A stretch of DNA of 64,000 nucleotides from Dipodascopsis uninucleata var. uninucleata (GCA_030568195.1 JAJLTO010000021.1:105952-169951), one strand, 5' to 3'. Positions 1 through 12,396 are shown, counted from the stretch's first letter. Notes: generated by a model not told the origin, from the sequence alone. Made by a program: numbers and translations.

Positions 1-1844
1 TAAGTGGATGATGTCCGCGGCTTCTATTTTTCTGATTTTTTCGATGGATTATCAATTAACTATTTTCTAGCCGTAAACGACGGAAAAAATGCCGCCTTGA
101 GAAGCCTACCTGTAAGTCATGTCAAGATCGTAATTGGATTTGTATATATCCTACTCCAAATTCATCGAGTCAGGCTGTTCCTACGGTTCCTATGCTATCA
201 GTATCACCATCTGCGACTGTGGATCCAATGATGGATCCAAAGATATCGATGTCGAGCAAATCAGAGATACCTATTATACATACTCAGCATTCAGTTGGAG
301 AGCCCCAAATTTCATCAGCGAATGGAACTATTAGGATGAATCCAATATATGGCTCAAATGTAGTTTCCTGTGCAGATGATCAAAACAGGGCATCACGAAT
401 ACAGTACCAGGAAAGTCTATTAGGTTACAGTGACGGCAGTAGTTCGATTGAACATTCTCTCATAGACTCTGATATCTTCAGCAGTGAAACGTTTTCGGTC
501 GGTCCTGGCAGTGAAAATGTATCAGTAACTAAGCTGTTGGGTGAAAACCTGTTGTCGTCGCTTAGCAATGGTTTAGATCCTTTCTCGTTAATTCAACTTA
601 ACGACTCTGAACGTGACCTGATGGCGTATTTTTCGTCTTCCATCTCAAATTTTATTTCATATCATAATTCAGAAGGTCCAATGGCGCGACTTATTCTGTC
701 ACTCTTAGTGCCTACTAATTCTGTGCAGTGTCCCAAAGAAAACTCACTGTTGCAATCTGCAGTCTGTGCTCTTGCATCTGCTCATCGCTCTTACGCCCTT
801 GGAATTACACAAGATGACCAGCAATTGGCGTATCACACTCACGCGCTTGAGACTCTGATTGTTCAGCTGCAAGATCTTCCAGATAGACTAGAAGATGAAC
901 ACAGCCAAAATGTACTTTTAACGGCGATTATTGTGCTGATATACTATGAGATAGCTAAAGGCGGCTATGTGGAAAGTATTTACATGCATCTTAATGGTGC
1001 TTATCGAATTATCACGGCGTTTCTCAATCACATTATAGACAAAATTCAGGACCAGGCGCTCATGGGAAATCCTATTCTATCAGTATCAAAGACTACAATA
1101 TTTTTATTCAGAACATTTCAGTACTTTGATGTCATATTTTCACTTTCTAAGAAGACAAAGCTTGTAGATTCATCCCTACAGCTTTACCACTTTTTGGAAA
1201 CCTACGAACGTATCCCATTTACCCCGGATCCAACTCTAGACTACTTTGTATTTCCGCATATCGCTAATGATATAGACCCTGTGATGGGTCTTGGCCGTAC
1301 ATTATGGCCACTTATGGTTCGTTTAACGTTATTATGCAATGATGCTAATTTCGGTATGTCAATGACCCCCGATATCATAGGCCGTGCGGCACTGCTCGAG
1401 CTTGAAATTAGCTCTTGGGAGGTACCCCGCCTAAATTCTCTATCCACTCTATCCGCTCCTTCAGCTACTGCTGAACCATCTCCTGGTGATCTTGCACATC
1501 AAGCATCAGCTAGAGTTTTTCAGTTAGCAAGTCAAATATACTTGCTACGGATGTTTTTCCCTCCCGAGAAAGTTACTGATAGAATACAAAAATATGCTCG
1601 TGCGGCACTAGAACATCTAGCTCACGTGTGTACACTTGAGGGGAATATGGCCACACTTCTTTGGCCTATATTCGTTGTAGCATCAGAATGTGTCGATTCT
1701 ATAGATCGGGGTTTTGTTCGCGTTGTCTTTATGAAGTTAGCAAAACGGCAAGGCATGGGAAATATCATGCGTAGCTTACGTGTGGTTGAACGAATATGGA
1801 ACAGCTTCCAGCTTACGGATGAAGATGCTGTGATTTTGGCATAA
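1..1844 (+). CDS. Zn2Cys6 transcription factor, 5' end cut by the window start
   Basis: The visible coding part is one exon from 71 to 1844. Bases 1-70 read as the tail of an intron: the window opens with TAAGTG, which would be a GTAAGT donor if the previous base is G, and the intron ends in TTTTCTAG at 63-70. The exon completes a split Cys codon and continues RKRRKKC, then a further C-X6-C-X2-C-X6-C, giving a full Zn2Cys6 cluster together with the missing first exon. A Ser/Thr-rich linker follows. A helical region encoded from about 600 onward (conserved-looking LQSAVCALASAHRSYALG) resembles the Fungal_trans_2 regulatory domain. An ATG at 192 would exclude the zinc cluster, so it is not the true start. 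The DNA-binding half and the family are clear; the target pathway is not. Confidence 0.85.
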
Positions 1845-2710
1845 GCTTAAAATATTTTGTGCATATGTGTTCTGCTTCCATCTGCTGTACAATAAGTTAT
1901 TTTTGCGGGAAGGGGAGCAGCACAGAACAGTTTTTAGTTTTCTGTAATTTTATTATTAAATGTACCTCGTTTTATGTTTTTTCTTTTAACATATTCTATT
2001 TAGAATGAAAATAAGCAGTTATCTCCACTATCTACCATTTTTGTCTGACTGTAGTATGGAACGTTTTCTCGTGATGGCCATCTGGTAGCTTTTGCTGCTA
2101 TAAAACATACTAAAGGATATATAATATTTCTATGAACAGACAGCCTAAGATATGGTGGGCATGTTCATCACACTGTCGGCTAGTGGAAAAACTATTTTTC
2201 CGTGTATCGCAGTACATTTCATCACAGTAGCCACAGACCTTGCCATATAGCCGACATCCCAATTGGCTAATGTCGCATACACTGTGTTTGGAAGGTCGAG
2301 GTAGGGTTTTCACGCGAGAAGTGGCAAAATAGAGCTCTTATTTGGGACTCAAGAGTGTCCGAGAGAACCAAAAACTTATAACTTGTTACTGGGGTTTTAG
2401 CATTTGCCACATATGGTAACAGGTTAACTTTCTTGTGTCTACTTCTCAAGGTTACGTGACTTCTGTTACTTCTAGATACCGATATCCGGTTAACACAGAA
2501 TTTAATATAAGAACTGTCAATTTCTGCCTGATAGATCTAATCTCTTTAGTCTGATTCTTAAATTTCACTCACATTCAAGACAGCCAAGAGTAGTCTCATA
2601 AATAATTGATCAAAGCAGTAAAGACTTCGCTCCGATTCACATACAACAAAAGAATTCGAATATATATCTTAATATCTCAACAGAGAAAAATTTTATGCTT
2701 TTGATTAAAA
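1845..2710. other. Intergenic, promoter of the 2711 regulator
   Basis: The first part is the 3' flank of the preceding regulator, and the rest is the upstream region of the next gene. A GGTTACGTGAC stretch lies near 2450-2460. I see no RNA gene or coding structure. Confidence 0.5.
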
Positions 2711-3562
2711 ATGGCTGGTAATACTAGTAAAAAGGTTCAGAAACCTACTACTACTCGTCGAAGAATTGACAGAGAACCTCGATCTCGATCAGGTTGCTTG
2801 ACTTGCAGAGCTCGTCACAAAAGATGTGACCAACGTGCACCTACTTGCATGAATTGCGAGAGGCTTAAGATTAAGTGCGAGGGATACAGTTCCATTCTTC
2901 GCTGGCAGGAACGTTTCATGCTTGGAGCGCAAATTCCTGATACTTTTTACCATAGTGTTAGATACGTCAATCTGCACTCTAATGATTATAAGCAGTATGG
3001 AAACGAGGTTGAGGTGTTACTCGACATTTATTCTCCTTATGATGTGAAAGATAGCAACAATAATTATGTTCGCCCTCCTTTGAACATTACTGCAGCTAGC
3101 TTATCTACACCAAGCCGAGTTCATCACCTCCCTATTGCTGACAGTACTACCTTTACGCAGCCATCAGTTCAAACTCCAACTCCGACTCCCTTTATGAATT
3201 CTGCAATAGGCACTCCTGATCTGACTGATATTGATGACAGTGGAGCAAGCTCCATATCTACTCCTTTCACGCCATATAATGACAGCTCTTCTGACTATTC
3301 CTTTCCTTCAGTCAGTGCACCTCTGTCTTCGTCTGGAGACATTAGTGTTGGATCCATTGATAGTTTACATCAAGACGATGACTATTTTAGTTTGCTCTCC
3401 AGCGGAGCGAATGATCGCAAGCTTTCTTTCTCATTTGGTCAGATGAAGTCTGGCTTTTCTGGTGACAATGACCCTATGTCTGCGTTTGCGAACCTAGACA
3501 AAGATTGGCTTTGTCAGCCAATTGAGAGCAATAGAAAACTCAGTCTTTCATTGGCTTGGTAA
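2711..3562 (+). CDS. Short Zn2Cys6 regulator, tandem copy 1
   Basis: This is a 283-residue intronless protein. After a basic N-terminus (TTRRRIDREPRSRS) comes a textbook binuclear cluster, GCLTCRARHKRCD...C..C......C, at about residues 29-58, ending in CEGY and an RW pair typical of many ascomycete C6 factors. The C-terminal 170 residues are rich in Ser, Thr, Pro, Asp and Gly and look disordered and activation-domain-like. There is no large middle homology domain, so the protein is far shorter than Gal4-type factors. Its nearest relative is the gene at 5917: the zinc cluster and the following ~35 residues (IP-T-YY-S-RY-NL) are shared and the tails diverge. The two are tandem paralogs on the same strand. 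Targets are unknown. Confidence 0.9.
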   Translation: MAGNTSKKVQKPTTTRRRIDREPRSRSGCLTCRARHKRCDQRAPTCMNCERLKIKCEGYSSILRWQERFMLGAQIPDTFYHSVRYVNLHSNDYKQYGNEVEVLLDIYSPYDVKDSNNNYVRPPLNITAASLSTPSRVHHLPIADSTTFTQPSVQTPTPTPFMNSAIGTPDLTDIDDSGASSISTPFTPYNDSSSDYSFPSVSAPLSSSGDISVGSIDSLHQDDDYFSLLSSGANDRKLSFSFGQMKSGFSGDNDPMSAFANLDKDWLCQPIESNRKLSLSLAW

Positions 3563-5916
3563 ATAGAACGCATTTTAGTTTTAATTTAGATATTTTATTG
3601 TTTGTTTTGTATTTTGTATATGCTCGGTCACGTTTCGATTTATTTTTACGACTTTGCGGGTTTAAAGGATTAGTTGCTTGGTCTGACAGGTTAACGGTTT
3701 GGGCAAAAATTGTACTATTATAATTATGATTATTATAATAACTATTAATGATATTTCTCTTTTTAAGTGTAACAAATTATTCAATTTTTCAAGTTTGTGT
3801 ATATTAATTATACCTTATAGAAGGTCGTTTATTTGATCGCAATAGAGACTATGAACTTATGATTTTCCTTCTTTCAAACTCATCTCGAAGTAATTAACAC
3901 TTCCCCGCAATTATTCTGATTCTACAAAGGTCATGAGTACTAAGCATCATAAGAACAGCTGTCGAGGGGACATGATAAATATTCTGCTATAATTCCAGTA
4001 ATAAACTACTCGTCAATGTGTAATTTTTACTCGAAAAAAGCACAAAGATAAGCCGATCAGTAGATTATTTAGCTTCGGTGTCGATTTGGAGCAGTCTTTC
4101 AAGGCGGCAAAAGAACTCACGTGGAGCTACTATAAGAATGGGATAATAATTCTCCCGTGTACTGGCAGCGCATTTGCCTTCTTGGTAAGGTGGATTGTCT
4201 ATTTGCTAACGTGTGCCATGTGTAATTATTCTCAGAACAAATTACATCCACTGTCTAGAAATGGACACTAAACTTAGATCAGTATGTCGGGCAGTAGACG
4301 GGAAGAATAAATAAGGTATTTCAAACATTCAATCTCCCAGCGGAATTTCATCGATGATTCTACATTCCAGCTTCACCATCTTTTATATAACTATGATAGA
4401 TTGCACCATAAATTGAAAGGTAGATCTTTTAAAAAACTTTCCATATTTCTAGTTGGTGCAGAAGTGGACAAAGCTTGACACTAGCAGAGATATAGCGAAG
4501 CCATGATAGAGACTTCGCTATAGCATATTTATCAGCAGATTGTAGAGGTAAACCGATTTACCCGAAATAAACTTTCAGAACCTACTAAAGCGAGTGGCTC
4601 CGAGACGACCTGAAACGTATGTGGACGGTATGTAGTTTTCTTGCACCAGTTACTGTCTGTCCATAGCAACAATTACATGTCCAAAATTACAGACCAGCAC
4701 AACTGCTCACGAAACTTTCAGTATACTCATGACCGGAAACTCTGAGCTGAATTTTGTATAGATAAGCGGAATTTTTGATACAGTAGTATAAAAGATAGGC
4801 TATAAACCATCTGTACATGATGTGGGTCACCTTCCATGCTCAGAAGAGACTTCGGCAACATACTTCGAGGTATGATGCAACACTTCCAAGACTGCAAATC
4901 TTATCTTCTCACGTGGAAAGCAGAATAAAGGGAAAATTCGTTATATTGTGCGTCCCAAAGATGCCTTAACAAGTAAATAGCTCAACTTTATAAATTCTAT
5001 ATTTCAGACTGATCGCAAGAGTTCGAATTTGGAAAAGAGTTTGCCATGTGTCGAATACTGAGAAGACGCAGCACTACTGATATGGCAAGATGTAGAGTTT
5101 CTAAAATCAGTACCCGCAGTGACGTGCGAGGTCGGCAGAATGAAGTTCCACTCTGTCCAATAAGCTCGAGAATGACTCTATACATCCGCTCTGGCCCATA
5201 CAATTTACTCAGAAGTTCTTCCTTTTCCAGCAAACTTGTAAGTCTTGGAAGTTATACTTTCCTCACGACCGGGTACCTTTAACTTTGCACGGCGCTATCG
5301 GTATCAGGAGTCGGCAATGGACTGCCAAACTGTATATTTTACAAGGCAAAAAGTCTTCCCTTCTACACTAAACAGGTCTGAACGACGAAGAAGCCACGCG
5401 CTGGGGGTACTTAGAAAGGCATGTCCGCCCTTTTTCGCTAAGCAATTGGTCCTCTTGTACTATGATTAGTAAACTCAGCCATCAAACTACGACAAAATTT
5501 AATATAAATTTAATATAAGATGCAGAGTTACTTGACTAATGTAATGCCATATATCTTTTTAAGTCAAGGCTAATGTAACCTTGACATATATAGTGTACGC
5601 CAGAGCCATCCTCCTGCATACGTCAAAGCAGATACTTATATTATCTAGCGCATGTCCTGTTTCTGATAACTCTTTGAAGCCGTTTATTTTCCAGACGGGT
5701 CAGACTAGTTACCGAGAGGCGCCAACTATCCTATAGTACGGCTTCGATACTATACATAGAGTCAACGTATCCGTACATGAAATTAACAGTACTTTCTCTT
5801 CTTAAGGCTAACAGTTTTTAAAGACTGACAGTCAGGTGCTTATACTTTCGTAAGTGTCTATTTTTTTTTGGCTCTTGTCTACCAGCTATTTCTCTGGTCA
5901 AGTCACTAGAGTCATC
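3563..5916. promoter_or_regulatory. 2.35-kb upstream region of the 5917 regulator
   Basis: This is unusually long for this otherwise compact stretch. Open frames inside it (for example 4086-4271, 4997-5469 on both strands) have no recognisable domain and overlap one another. There is an AATTTAATATA direct repeat around 5498-5518. The region probably combines the 3' flank of the first paralog with an extended promoter of the second; an unannotated non-coding transcript is possible but not shown by sequence. Confidence 0.4.
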
Positions 5917-6723
5917 ATGGTTGCGAAGTCTGCAGCCAACAAGTCCTCCAGACGCAGCGTAAGCGGCCGGCGCAGATTTGACCGGCAACCAAGGTCAAGA
6001 ACGGGCTGTCTTACCTGCCGCGCTCGACATAAGCGTTGCGACGAAAGAGCGCCTACATGTTATAATTGCGAAGTACTCAACCTGAAATGCGAAGGCTACA
6101 GGTCCCTGCTAAGATGGCACGATCAGTCGATGCAGTCTGTTGATATACCAGAAACCTACTATAATAGTATACGATACATAAACCTTTCCATGGATACATT
6201 CAAGGAGGACATAGAGGATTTCATGCAGCATTACAATCCATTTGATGTCGATTACACTGCCCATCTTGAACGGCCTTCAGTATTTAGAAATTGGTCAGAC
6301 ATGGCCGAGCATCCACAGCGTGATATAGACAGTAGTGCTTGGGTTCATACTCCAGACTTGGTGATGTCTTCAGCTTCATCGGTTATACAGCAATCGGAGC
6401 CAGACGACTACTTATCTTTAGCACCAACATCTGGAGGAAGCAATATTTCACTTCCACTTGACAACTACAACGATAATTCATATGACCTCAAGTATTACAA
6501 GAACGAGCCACATTCTAATAGTTACCTTGGTTCTGACCTTTCATCAGGTGGTTTCACTTCTATGACGACTATCTCGCCAATTCTCTACCCATTTTCTGAA
6601 GCGCGTATGCCAAGCGGTGACGAAGGTGGTATGTTCCATCAATCTGCACCTGCTTCAATGTTCCATTCTACTGAGCCACACGGACAATTTGACTTTCCTC
6701 TCGTTTTACAGACCAACAATTAA
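5917..6723 (+). CDS. Short Zn2Cys6 regulator, tandem copy 2
   Basis: The frame is open from 5854, but the ATG at 5917 (context ATCATGG) is chosen. It gives a 268-residue protein whose start lines up with that of the paralog at 2711, and the extra 21 upstream residues are hydrophobic and unlike a nuclear factor. The zinc cluster GCLTCRARHKRCDE...C..C......CEGY is near residues 30-60 and is almost identical to that of copy 1. The rest is a low-complexity Ser/Asp/Asn/Tyr-rich tail without a middle homology domain. Codon choice is slightly more GC-rich around the zinc cluster than in copy 1. The role is unknown. The pair presumably arose by tandem duplication followed by divergence of the effector region. 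Confidence 0.88.
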   Translation: MVAKSAANKSSRRSVSGRRRFDRQPRSRTGCLTCRARHKRCDERAPTCYNCEVLNLKCEGYRSLLRWHDQSMQSVDIPETYYNSIRYINLSMDTFKEDIEDFMQHYNPFDVDYTAHLERPSVFRNWSDMAEHPQRDIDSSAWVHTPDLVMSSASSVIQQSEPDDYLSLAPTSGGSNISLPLDNYNDNSYDLKYYKNEPHSNSYLGSDLSSGGFTSMTTISPILYPFSEARMPSGDEGGMFHQSAPASMFHSTEPHGQFDFPLVLQTNN

Positions 6724-7781
6724 ATGGTCTCCTTGGTATTGTATATGATAATTTGTATTTATAATGGTCGAGGTTCTGAAGTAGGAGTTATCCTGTCTTT
6801 GGCGTTATATGGGATTTTAACGATGGGTTTGCCACATATTTGGTCTCCTTAAGATGAGTTATTATACGATTTTTCTATTTATATCTAATTTACATTCTGA
6901 GATCTAATGGTGACCTATGGAGACGTATGACTATCCATTGGTTTTGTTTTGGTGTTTCTGAATATTTCACTGTAATAATTATATATATATATATATGGCA
7001 CGGTAACATTGTAGATTACAAGATAAAATTTGTATCACCTACCTGCCAACTACTACTATTATTTATAGATAAGATATAGACTACAATTTTTAATCCAAAC
7101 AATTACCATTTAAGCTAAGCTCCTCCCACGTGCATGCAAAATGCAGCAAATTCTATTCTACTAATGCGCAGAACTTCGGGTACTGATCGGGATATGACAT
7201 AAAGATAAAGGTTGTAGATCTCTTACCTTTCACTACGTCTCGCTTCGTAGTTTTATCCGCGTCACTTCCGAGAGGCAGCATTAAATTAGCGAGATCGATA
7301 GACTATGCAATTGACATATGACATACTGATACGAGCATTAATTGCTAGTAACAGATAGCGTTCGGTAATAGTGAAGTTATAAAGAATGCAGAAATTCCGA
7401 ACAGATGGTGTTACCATGTGAAATTATATCACCGTACTTCGAAGAAACAATCACCGAAGGCATGGCATGTTTTAAACCAGGTTTTTTTCACCGGCTAAAT
7501 ACTCAATGTGTGAATTAGCGTGGGCACAGTCGACCTTATTAGTGGGATATGAACTAAGCGAGAAAAAGGGAGACCAGAAGCTACAAAAAAACAGACACTT
7601 GAATTAGTATTGAGCCATGTATAATTAGTGTCTACAAGACGCCTATAACTCTTGTGTCCATGTGTCTTATGGCATCATATACAGTATATTACTCAAGAAT
7701 GTTACAAGCAACAAGTTCTAAATGAAAATTTTATATTATATAGGCTATTAGCTCCACTATTGTTTGTCACAGATAGACTAC
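6724..7781. other. Convergent intergenic region
   Basis: This lies between the 3' ends of the 5917 regulator (+) and the acyltransferase (-). It contains an alternating AT run at 6980-6996 and a 7652-7855 open frame that is a shadow of the acyltransferase end. I see no other gene. Confidence 0.5.
6980..6996. repeat. (AT)n microsatellite
   Basis: A 17-nt alternating AT tract in the 3' flank of the second short regulator. Confidence 0.9.
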
Positions 7782-9052
7782 CTAGAAAGCAAGCTCAAAC
7801 TCTTCAAGGACTCGCTTTGGTCTCCCAACTGATACCCACGCATGAGCATCGGTAAGATCCATCACAATGGAAAAGACAGTTTGCAGTTGACCCAGAAGAC
7901 CAGATTGCGAAGCGTCATTATCTCTGCATATCGAATTAGGATAGTTATCTTCGTCCTTTAGAAAACTAAAAATTCTATCCTTTTGCTCCTCGTCTGAGAG
8001 ATCTTCAGTTCTGGCATTTCTAGAATCAGAAATCGAAACGAGATCTTTCAGTCTCGCGACTCTGCTTTGTGTATCATCAAGCCAAACTATTTCAGTAGCC
8101 TTCTGACCCTCCTTGAGGATATGGTTTGTATGATAGAGTCTACCCTTCTCGTCTTTTTCTATTATTGCTAATCCATACGGTCCGATCTCCCAGCTCATTG
8201 CCCTGCCACTACCATCTGCCACTCCAAAATGACCATAGCATGCAGAGCCATTGCCAAATCGTGTCTGAATACGTTCGAGTGCGCTCTCTGCTGATTTGGA
8301 CTCTAATATGAGACGTAACAGAACATGAAGTGGCAACTTAGTTGTATCAATATCAGTTGCTCGGAGAGCATTCAAACACACACCGACGTGCTCGGAATTA
8401 AAGCCAATTTTCGCAAGCAATCCAGCCTCGGTCATTGTTTTTAACTTTTTAGCCTCAGCTCCAGAGTTCTCAGGTAAATCTATTTCAAGCAGCACAAGAT
8501 TGCCAAGCTGTGATGTCTGCCAGTCCCAGTTCTGTGCCAGCCACTGCTTCCCGTTGGATAGAGTCTCTGCAAATGTAGTACACCCATCAGGTGGGATAGG
8601 TACCGTTGTTTCATCAATCGGTGTATGAGATGAATTGTCAATTGGCTTTGCAGCTAAAGCTATCTCTGACCGAGCATTGAGTGCGACAATATCTAACACG
8701 CTTACATCTGCGCCTTCGGCAATTCCTTTTATTTCCTCATACAAATGTGGTACCTTTTCCTTGATAGACTGTCTAAAGTCTTCCGCTAGTCTAGCAACAT
8801 CTCCCGGAGACATGCCAACGCTGGCGAAGTATGTTCCATACGCCTTCAGGCAAGCTGATATCTGAGACTTTGCGAGGACGCCATGCTTATATCCGATCTA
8901 TTTCAAGTAAATCAGTCCTTAAAGCCTACCGGATGAAATATCACTCAATACACTTCGAGCATATTCTCAAGAAGCTTCAGTGCATCTCCCTAATATAATC
9001 AGATGAATCCTACCTCATAATTAGTTCCCTTCAAGTGGAGAATATTAACCAT
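7782..9052 (-). CDS. Acyl-CoA:6-APA acyltransferase-like Ntn hydrolase (peptidase C45 type)
   Basis: There are two exons on the minus strand: 9052-9014 (MVNILHLKGTNYE) and 8897-7782. They are joined by a 116-nt intron with a GTAGGA donor and a TAG acceptor. Splicing restores the family signature GTNYEIGYKHG at residues 9-19, which is missing if translation starts at the internal Met at 8813. The full protein is 384 residues. The autoprocessing site is visible as PPDGCTTF. The Gly-Cys pair puts the catalytic N-terminal Cys at about residue 119, close to Cys103 of the Penicillium isopenicillin-N acyltransferase. QNWDW downstream is also typical. Homologues occur widely in fungi that make no penicillin, so the true substrate is unknown. 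The C-terminus (ELAF) is not a canonical PTS1 peroxisomal signal. Confidence 0.88.
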
Positions 9053-9593
9053 GCTGAATAACAATAATAACAATAGCGCAATAGATTATCAGAAATAGGA
9101 ATGTGCACTCTAGAATAAACCTACAAAAGAATAAAAAATCGTAATAATTATTTTAACTAATATTAAGCTCGTCTTAATGTAAAAAAATTCGTGATATCAT
9201 GTTACTTAGTTAGCAACTACCAAGTACAACGGGAAGATCGGACAATTGGACAATGTATGCTAAATAAGGGTTTAACACCGTTCCCAGTTGTTTAATCAAA
9301 TAAATATACCAGAACTGTAAATTGGACGACCGAAGTCATTATTGCCAATGACTTCCATAAATACATCGATATTTTTGTGAACGAATTTTACTAATCTTAA
9401 TACTATATTACTTGCGATTAAATACAAGTCTAGCTTATGCGATTGTGTAGGTAAATATGATATACAAGAAACAGTTCTAAGAAATGACTAATCCATTAAT
9501 ACTCTTTTTATGCTATCGAAACCATAATTGAAAATCAGATTGCTACAAATACTATTACAAACACCTATACACCTCTGCCGCAATATTAGAGGT
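9053..9593. promoter_or_regulatory. Promoter of the acyltransferase and 3' flank of LEU1
   Basis: AT-rich intergenic DNA between two minus-strand genes. No further coding or RNA signal was seen; the open frames here are LEU1 shadows. Confidence 0.45.
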
Positions 9594-11977
9594 TTACCAC
9601 TCGACAACGTTTGGAACACCAGGATTCTTTCCCTGAATGATAGGACGAACGACTCGGCTGCCACCTTCAAGCCATGGGAAAGAAGTCTTACGATGGTTTT
9701 CGTACTTCACAATCTGATCCTCTTTTTGAAGAGTGAGTCCAATATCATCAAGACCATTTATCAAACAGTTGCGTCTAAACTCATCGGTAGCAAAAGTAGT
9801 AAGAACATCTCCGGTTTCAGGGTTACGGATTTCCTGTTTGACAAGATCAACAGTGATCTCCTTACCAGCCTTAGCGAGAGGAAAAATCTTTTCTACAATA
9901 ATCTCCTGTGGGATAGCAATAGGAAGCAAACCATTCTGAAGGGAATTACTGTAAAAGATCTCACCGAATGAAGGAGCAATGACAGATCTGATACCGAAAT
10001 CTGCAAGGGCCCATGGAGCGTGTTCCCTTGAGGAGCCGCATCCGAAATTTGGTCCACTGCAAACTATGATCTTGGACTTGCGATATGGTTCAACGTTAAG
10101 AACAAAATCAGTCTCCTTATTGGTGACGATATCAAATCTAACATTATAGAACAATCCAGCAGACAAGCCAGTTCTCTTAATAGTCTTCAAAAATTGCTTT
10201 GGAATGATGAGATCAGTATCAATGTTGACTCTATCCATCGGTGCAGCAATGCCAGTCTCAATGGTGAAAGGTGGGATACCTGTAGGCTTTGAAGCACTTT
10301 CAGTGGCACTCTGAGTAGCATTAGTAGCATAATCTTCATAAGAAACCTCAGACTCAGTCTCACTTTCATAGAACTCGGAAGTATCAGTTTCACTTGCAGA
10401 TGCCGAAGATGGCACACTGATTTCTATGGCAGCAAGCTTCTCATCCTGATAATATTTGCGAATATCAGTTATGTGACCGGTAATACCAGCAGCAGCAGCC
10501 ATAACAGGGCTCATCAGATGAGTTCTACTGCCAGCTCCCTGCCGACCTTCGAAATTTCTGTTCGACGTAGAAGCACATCTTTCTTTGGGCTTCATAATAT
10601 CAGTGTTCATACCGAGACACATAGAGCAACCTGCCTCACGCCATTCGAAACCAGCATCAGTGAATATCTTGTCTAGACCTTCATGCTCAGCCTGAAGTTT
10701 AATAAGACCAGAACCGGGAACAATCAAGGCACGGGTAATATTAGAAGCAATCTTCTTGCCCTTGACAACGTTAGCTGCAGCACGAAGATCTTCTAGTCGC
10801 GAGTTAGTGCAAGATCCAATGAAAACCTGATCTAATTTAATATCCTGGATTGGCATGTTTGGTTCGAGTCCCATATAGGAAAGGGCACGGATAATATGCT
10901 CTTGCTTGGCTGGATTATCAGCGAAGTCCTTTGGATCTGGGACATTACCAGTAACGGGGAGAGCGTCTTGTGGAGATGTACCCCAGGTAACAGTCGGAAT
11001 AACATCCTTTGCCTGTATAGTGACAGTAACGTCAAATTTAGCTCCTGGATCACTATAGAGTGTTTTCCAGTATTCCAGAGCCTGATTCCAAAGTTTGCCC
11101 TTTGGAGCCATTGGACGGCCCTTCAGATAAGCAAATGTAGTAGCATCTGGTGCAATCATGCCTGCACGCGCACCAGCCTCTATAGACATGTTGCACATAG
11201 ACATTCGAGCTTCCATAGATAAATCACGAATAGCTTCTCCCGAAAATTCGATAACACATCCAGTGCCACCTGCAGTTCCAATGACTGAGATAATATGAAG
11301 GATCAAATCCTTTGAGGTAATACCTGGTGATAGTTTTCCTTCCACATTGATTAACATGTTCTTGGACTTTTTCTGCAAAATAGTTTGAGTGGCCAAGACA
11401 TGCTCAACCTCAGAAGTTCCAATACCGAATGCAAGAGCACCAAAAGCACCATGTGTAGAAGTATGAGAATCACCGCATACCATAGTAGTACCAGGAAGTG
11501 TGAAGCCCTGTTCTGGTCCAATTACATGGACGATTCCCTGTCGCGAATCATCCAGACCAAAGTATCGAAGACCAAAGTTCTTGACATTTTCCTCTAATGT
11601 CAAGCACTGCAACTTAGAGTCTTCTTGCTCAATAAAAGTATTAAGAGCTTTGTATGACTTTCTTGAAGTCGTAGGGATGTTATGATCCACAGTAGCCAAC
11701 TAGAGTAATTACATTAGTAATCGTACAGCCAATCTATATAGACAACTATCATGCTGTCTTGTGATTCAAAATCACTCTTAAAATCACTTACTGTGCAATC
11801 TAATCTTCTGACTCCTCGACCAGCCTTAGTCAGTCCTTCAAAAGCCTGAGGTGAGGTAACTTCATGGACAAGGTGTCTGTCGATGTATATCAGATAGGTG
11901 CCATTATCCTCTGAAACAACATGATCGCTGAACACCTTATCGTAAAGAGTACGTGGTCCGTCCACTGCTGACGGCAT
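9594..11977 (-). CDS. LEU1: 3-isopropylmalate dehydratase, cytosolic leucine biosynthesis
   Basis: The enzyme isomerises 2-isopropylmalate to 3-isopropylmalate, the second step of leucine synthesis, using a 4Fe-4S cluster. Exon 1 is 11977-11792 (62 codons, starting [16 protein letters not shown]) and exon 2 is 11699-9594. They are separated by a 92-nt intron with a GTAAGT donor and a CTAG acceptor. The join gives [13 protein letters not shown], the conserved active-site segment. The 763-residue product matches the fused LeuC-LeuD fungal form (779 in S. cerevisiae). Cluster ligands are visible in GSCTNSR and GCSMCLG, and substrate-side motifs in [13 protein letters not shown]. The small LeuD domain begins near [15 protein letters not shown]. 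The linker between the domains is unusually rich in Ser, Glu and Thr. Exon 2 begins with TTG (Leu), not a start codon. Confidence 0.97.
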
Positions 11978-12270
11978 TTTGATAATATTAGATTATTGAT
12001 GGTATAACCGATATTGCTCTGTCTTTTGAGTAAGTAAAATCAGTCAATATTCAATATAATCTAGAATGAAACTGAAGGTGAACTGAGAGCATTTCTGGTC
12101 ATATTTAAATGTATTGGAGAAGCGAAATTTTTTTGGTTGCATCTTAGCCACCCCGAAAGTGTTGTAATTTCTTTACTGTATAAAAATATCAGTTTAGTGC
12201 TTTACTTTTGCATTAACAACCATAATTGATATTTTGATAGTACTATAAATCTCACACTGAGCCAATCAAT

Positions 12271-12289
12271 ACGCCGATAATTCAAATCG
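12271..12289. promoter_or_regulatory. Candidate CCG-N11-CGG zinc-cluster site
   Basis: CCGATAATTCAAATCGG lies about 300 bp upstream of LEU1. The half-sites and their symmetry fit a Zn2Cys6 dimer, but this everted spacing is not specific to a known factor. The call rests on pattern only. Confidence 0.2.
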
Positions 12290-12396
12290 GTCTTTATATT
12301 GCGCTAATATGACATATTATGGAGTAAACGTCTAATGTTCTTCGGAGTTATGCAGCGATATCGGCGAAGCAAAATTCTGACTAATTTATGTTACAG

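Noticed and set aside
5854-5916. N-terminal extension of the second short regulator
   Set aside because: The extra residues are hydrophobic and absent from the paralog; the ATG at 5917 aligns with the paralog's start and has better context.
10187-10417. Leu-rich minus-strand frame inside LEU1
   Set aside because: It is an alternative frame of the LEU1 linker region, with no independent support.
10861-10871. GGTTCGAGTCC, a perfect-looking tRNA B-box
   Set aside because: It lies inside the LEU1 coding exon, with no tRNA fold around it.
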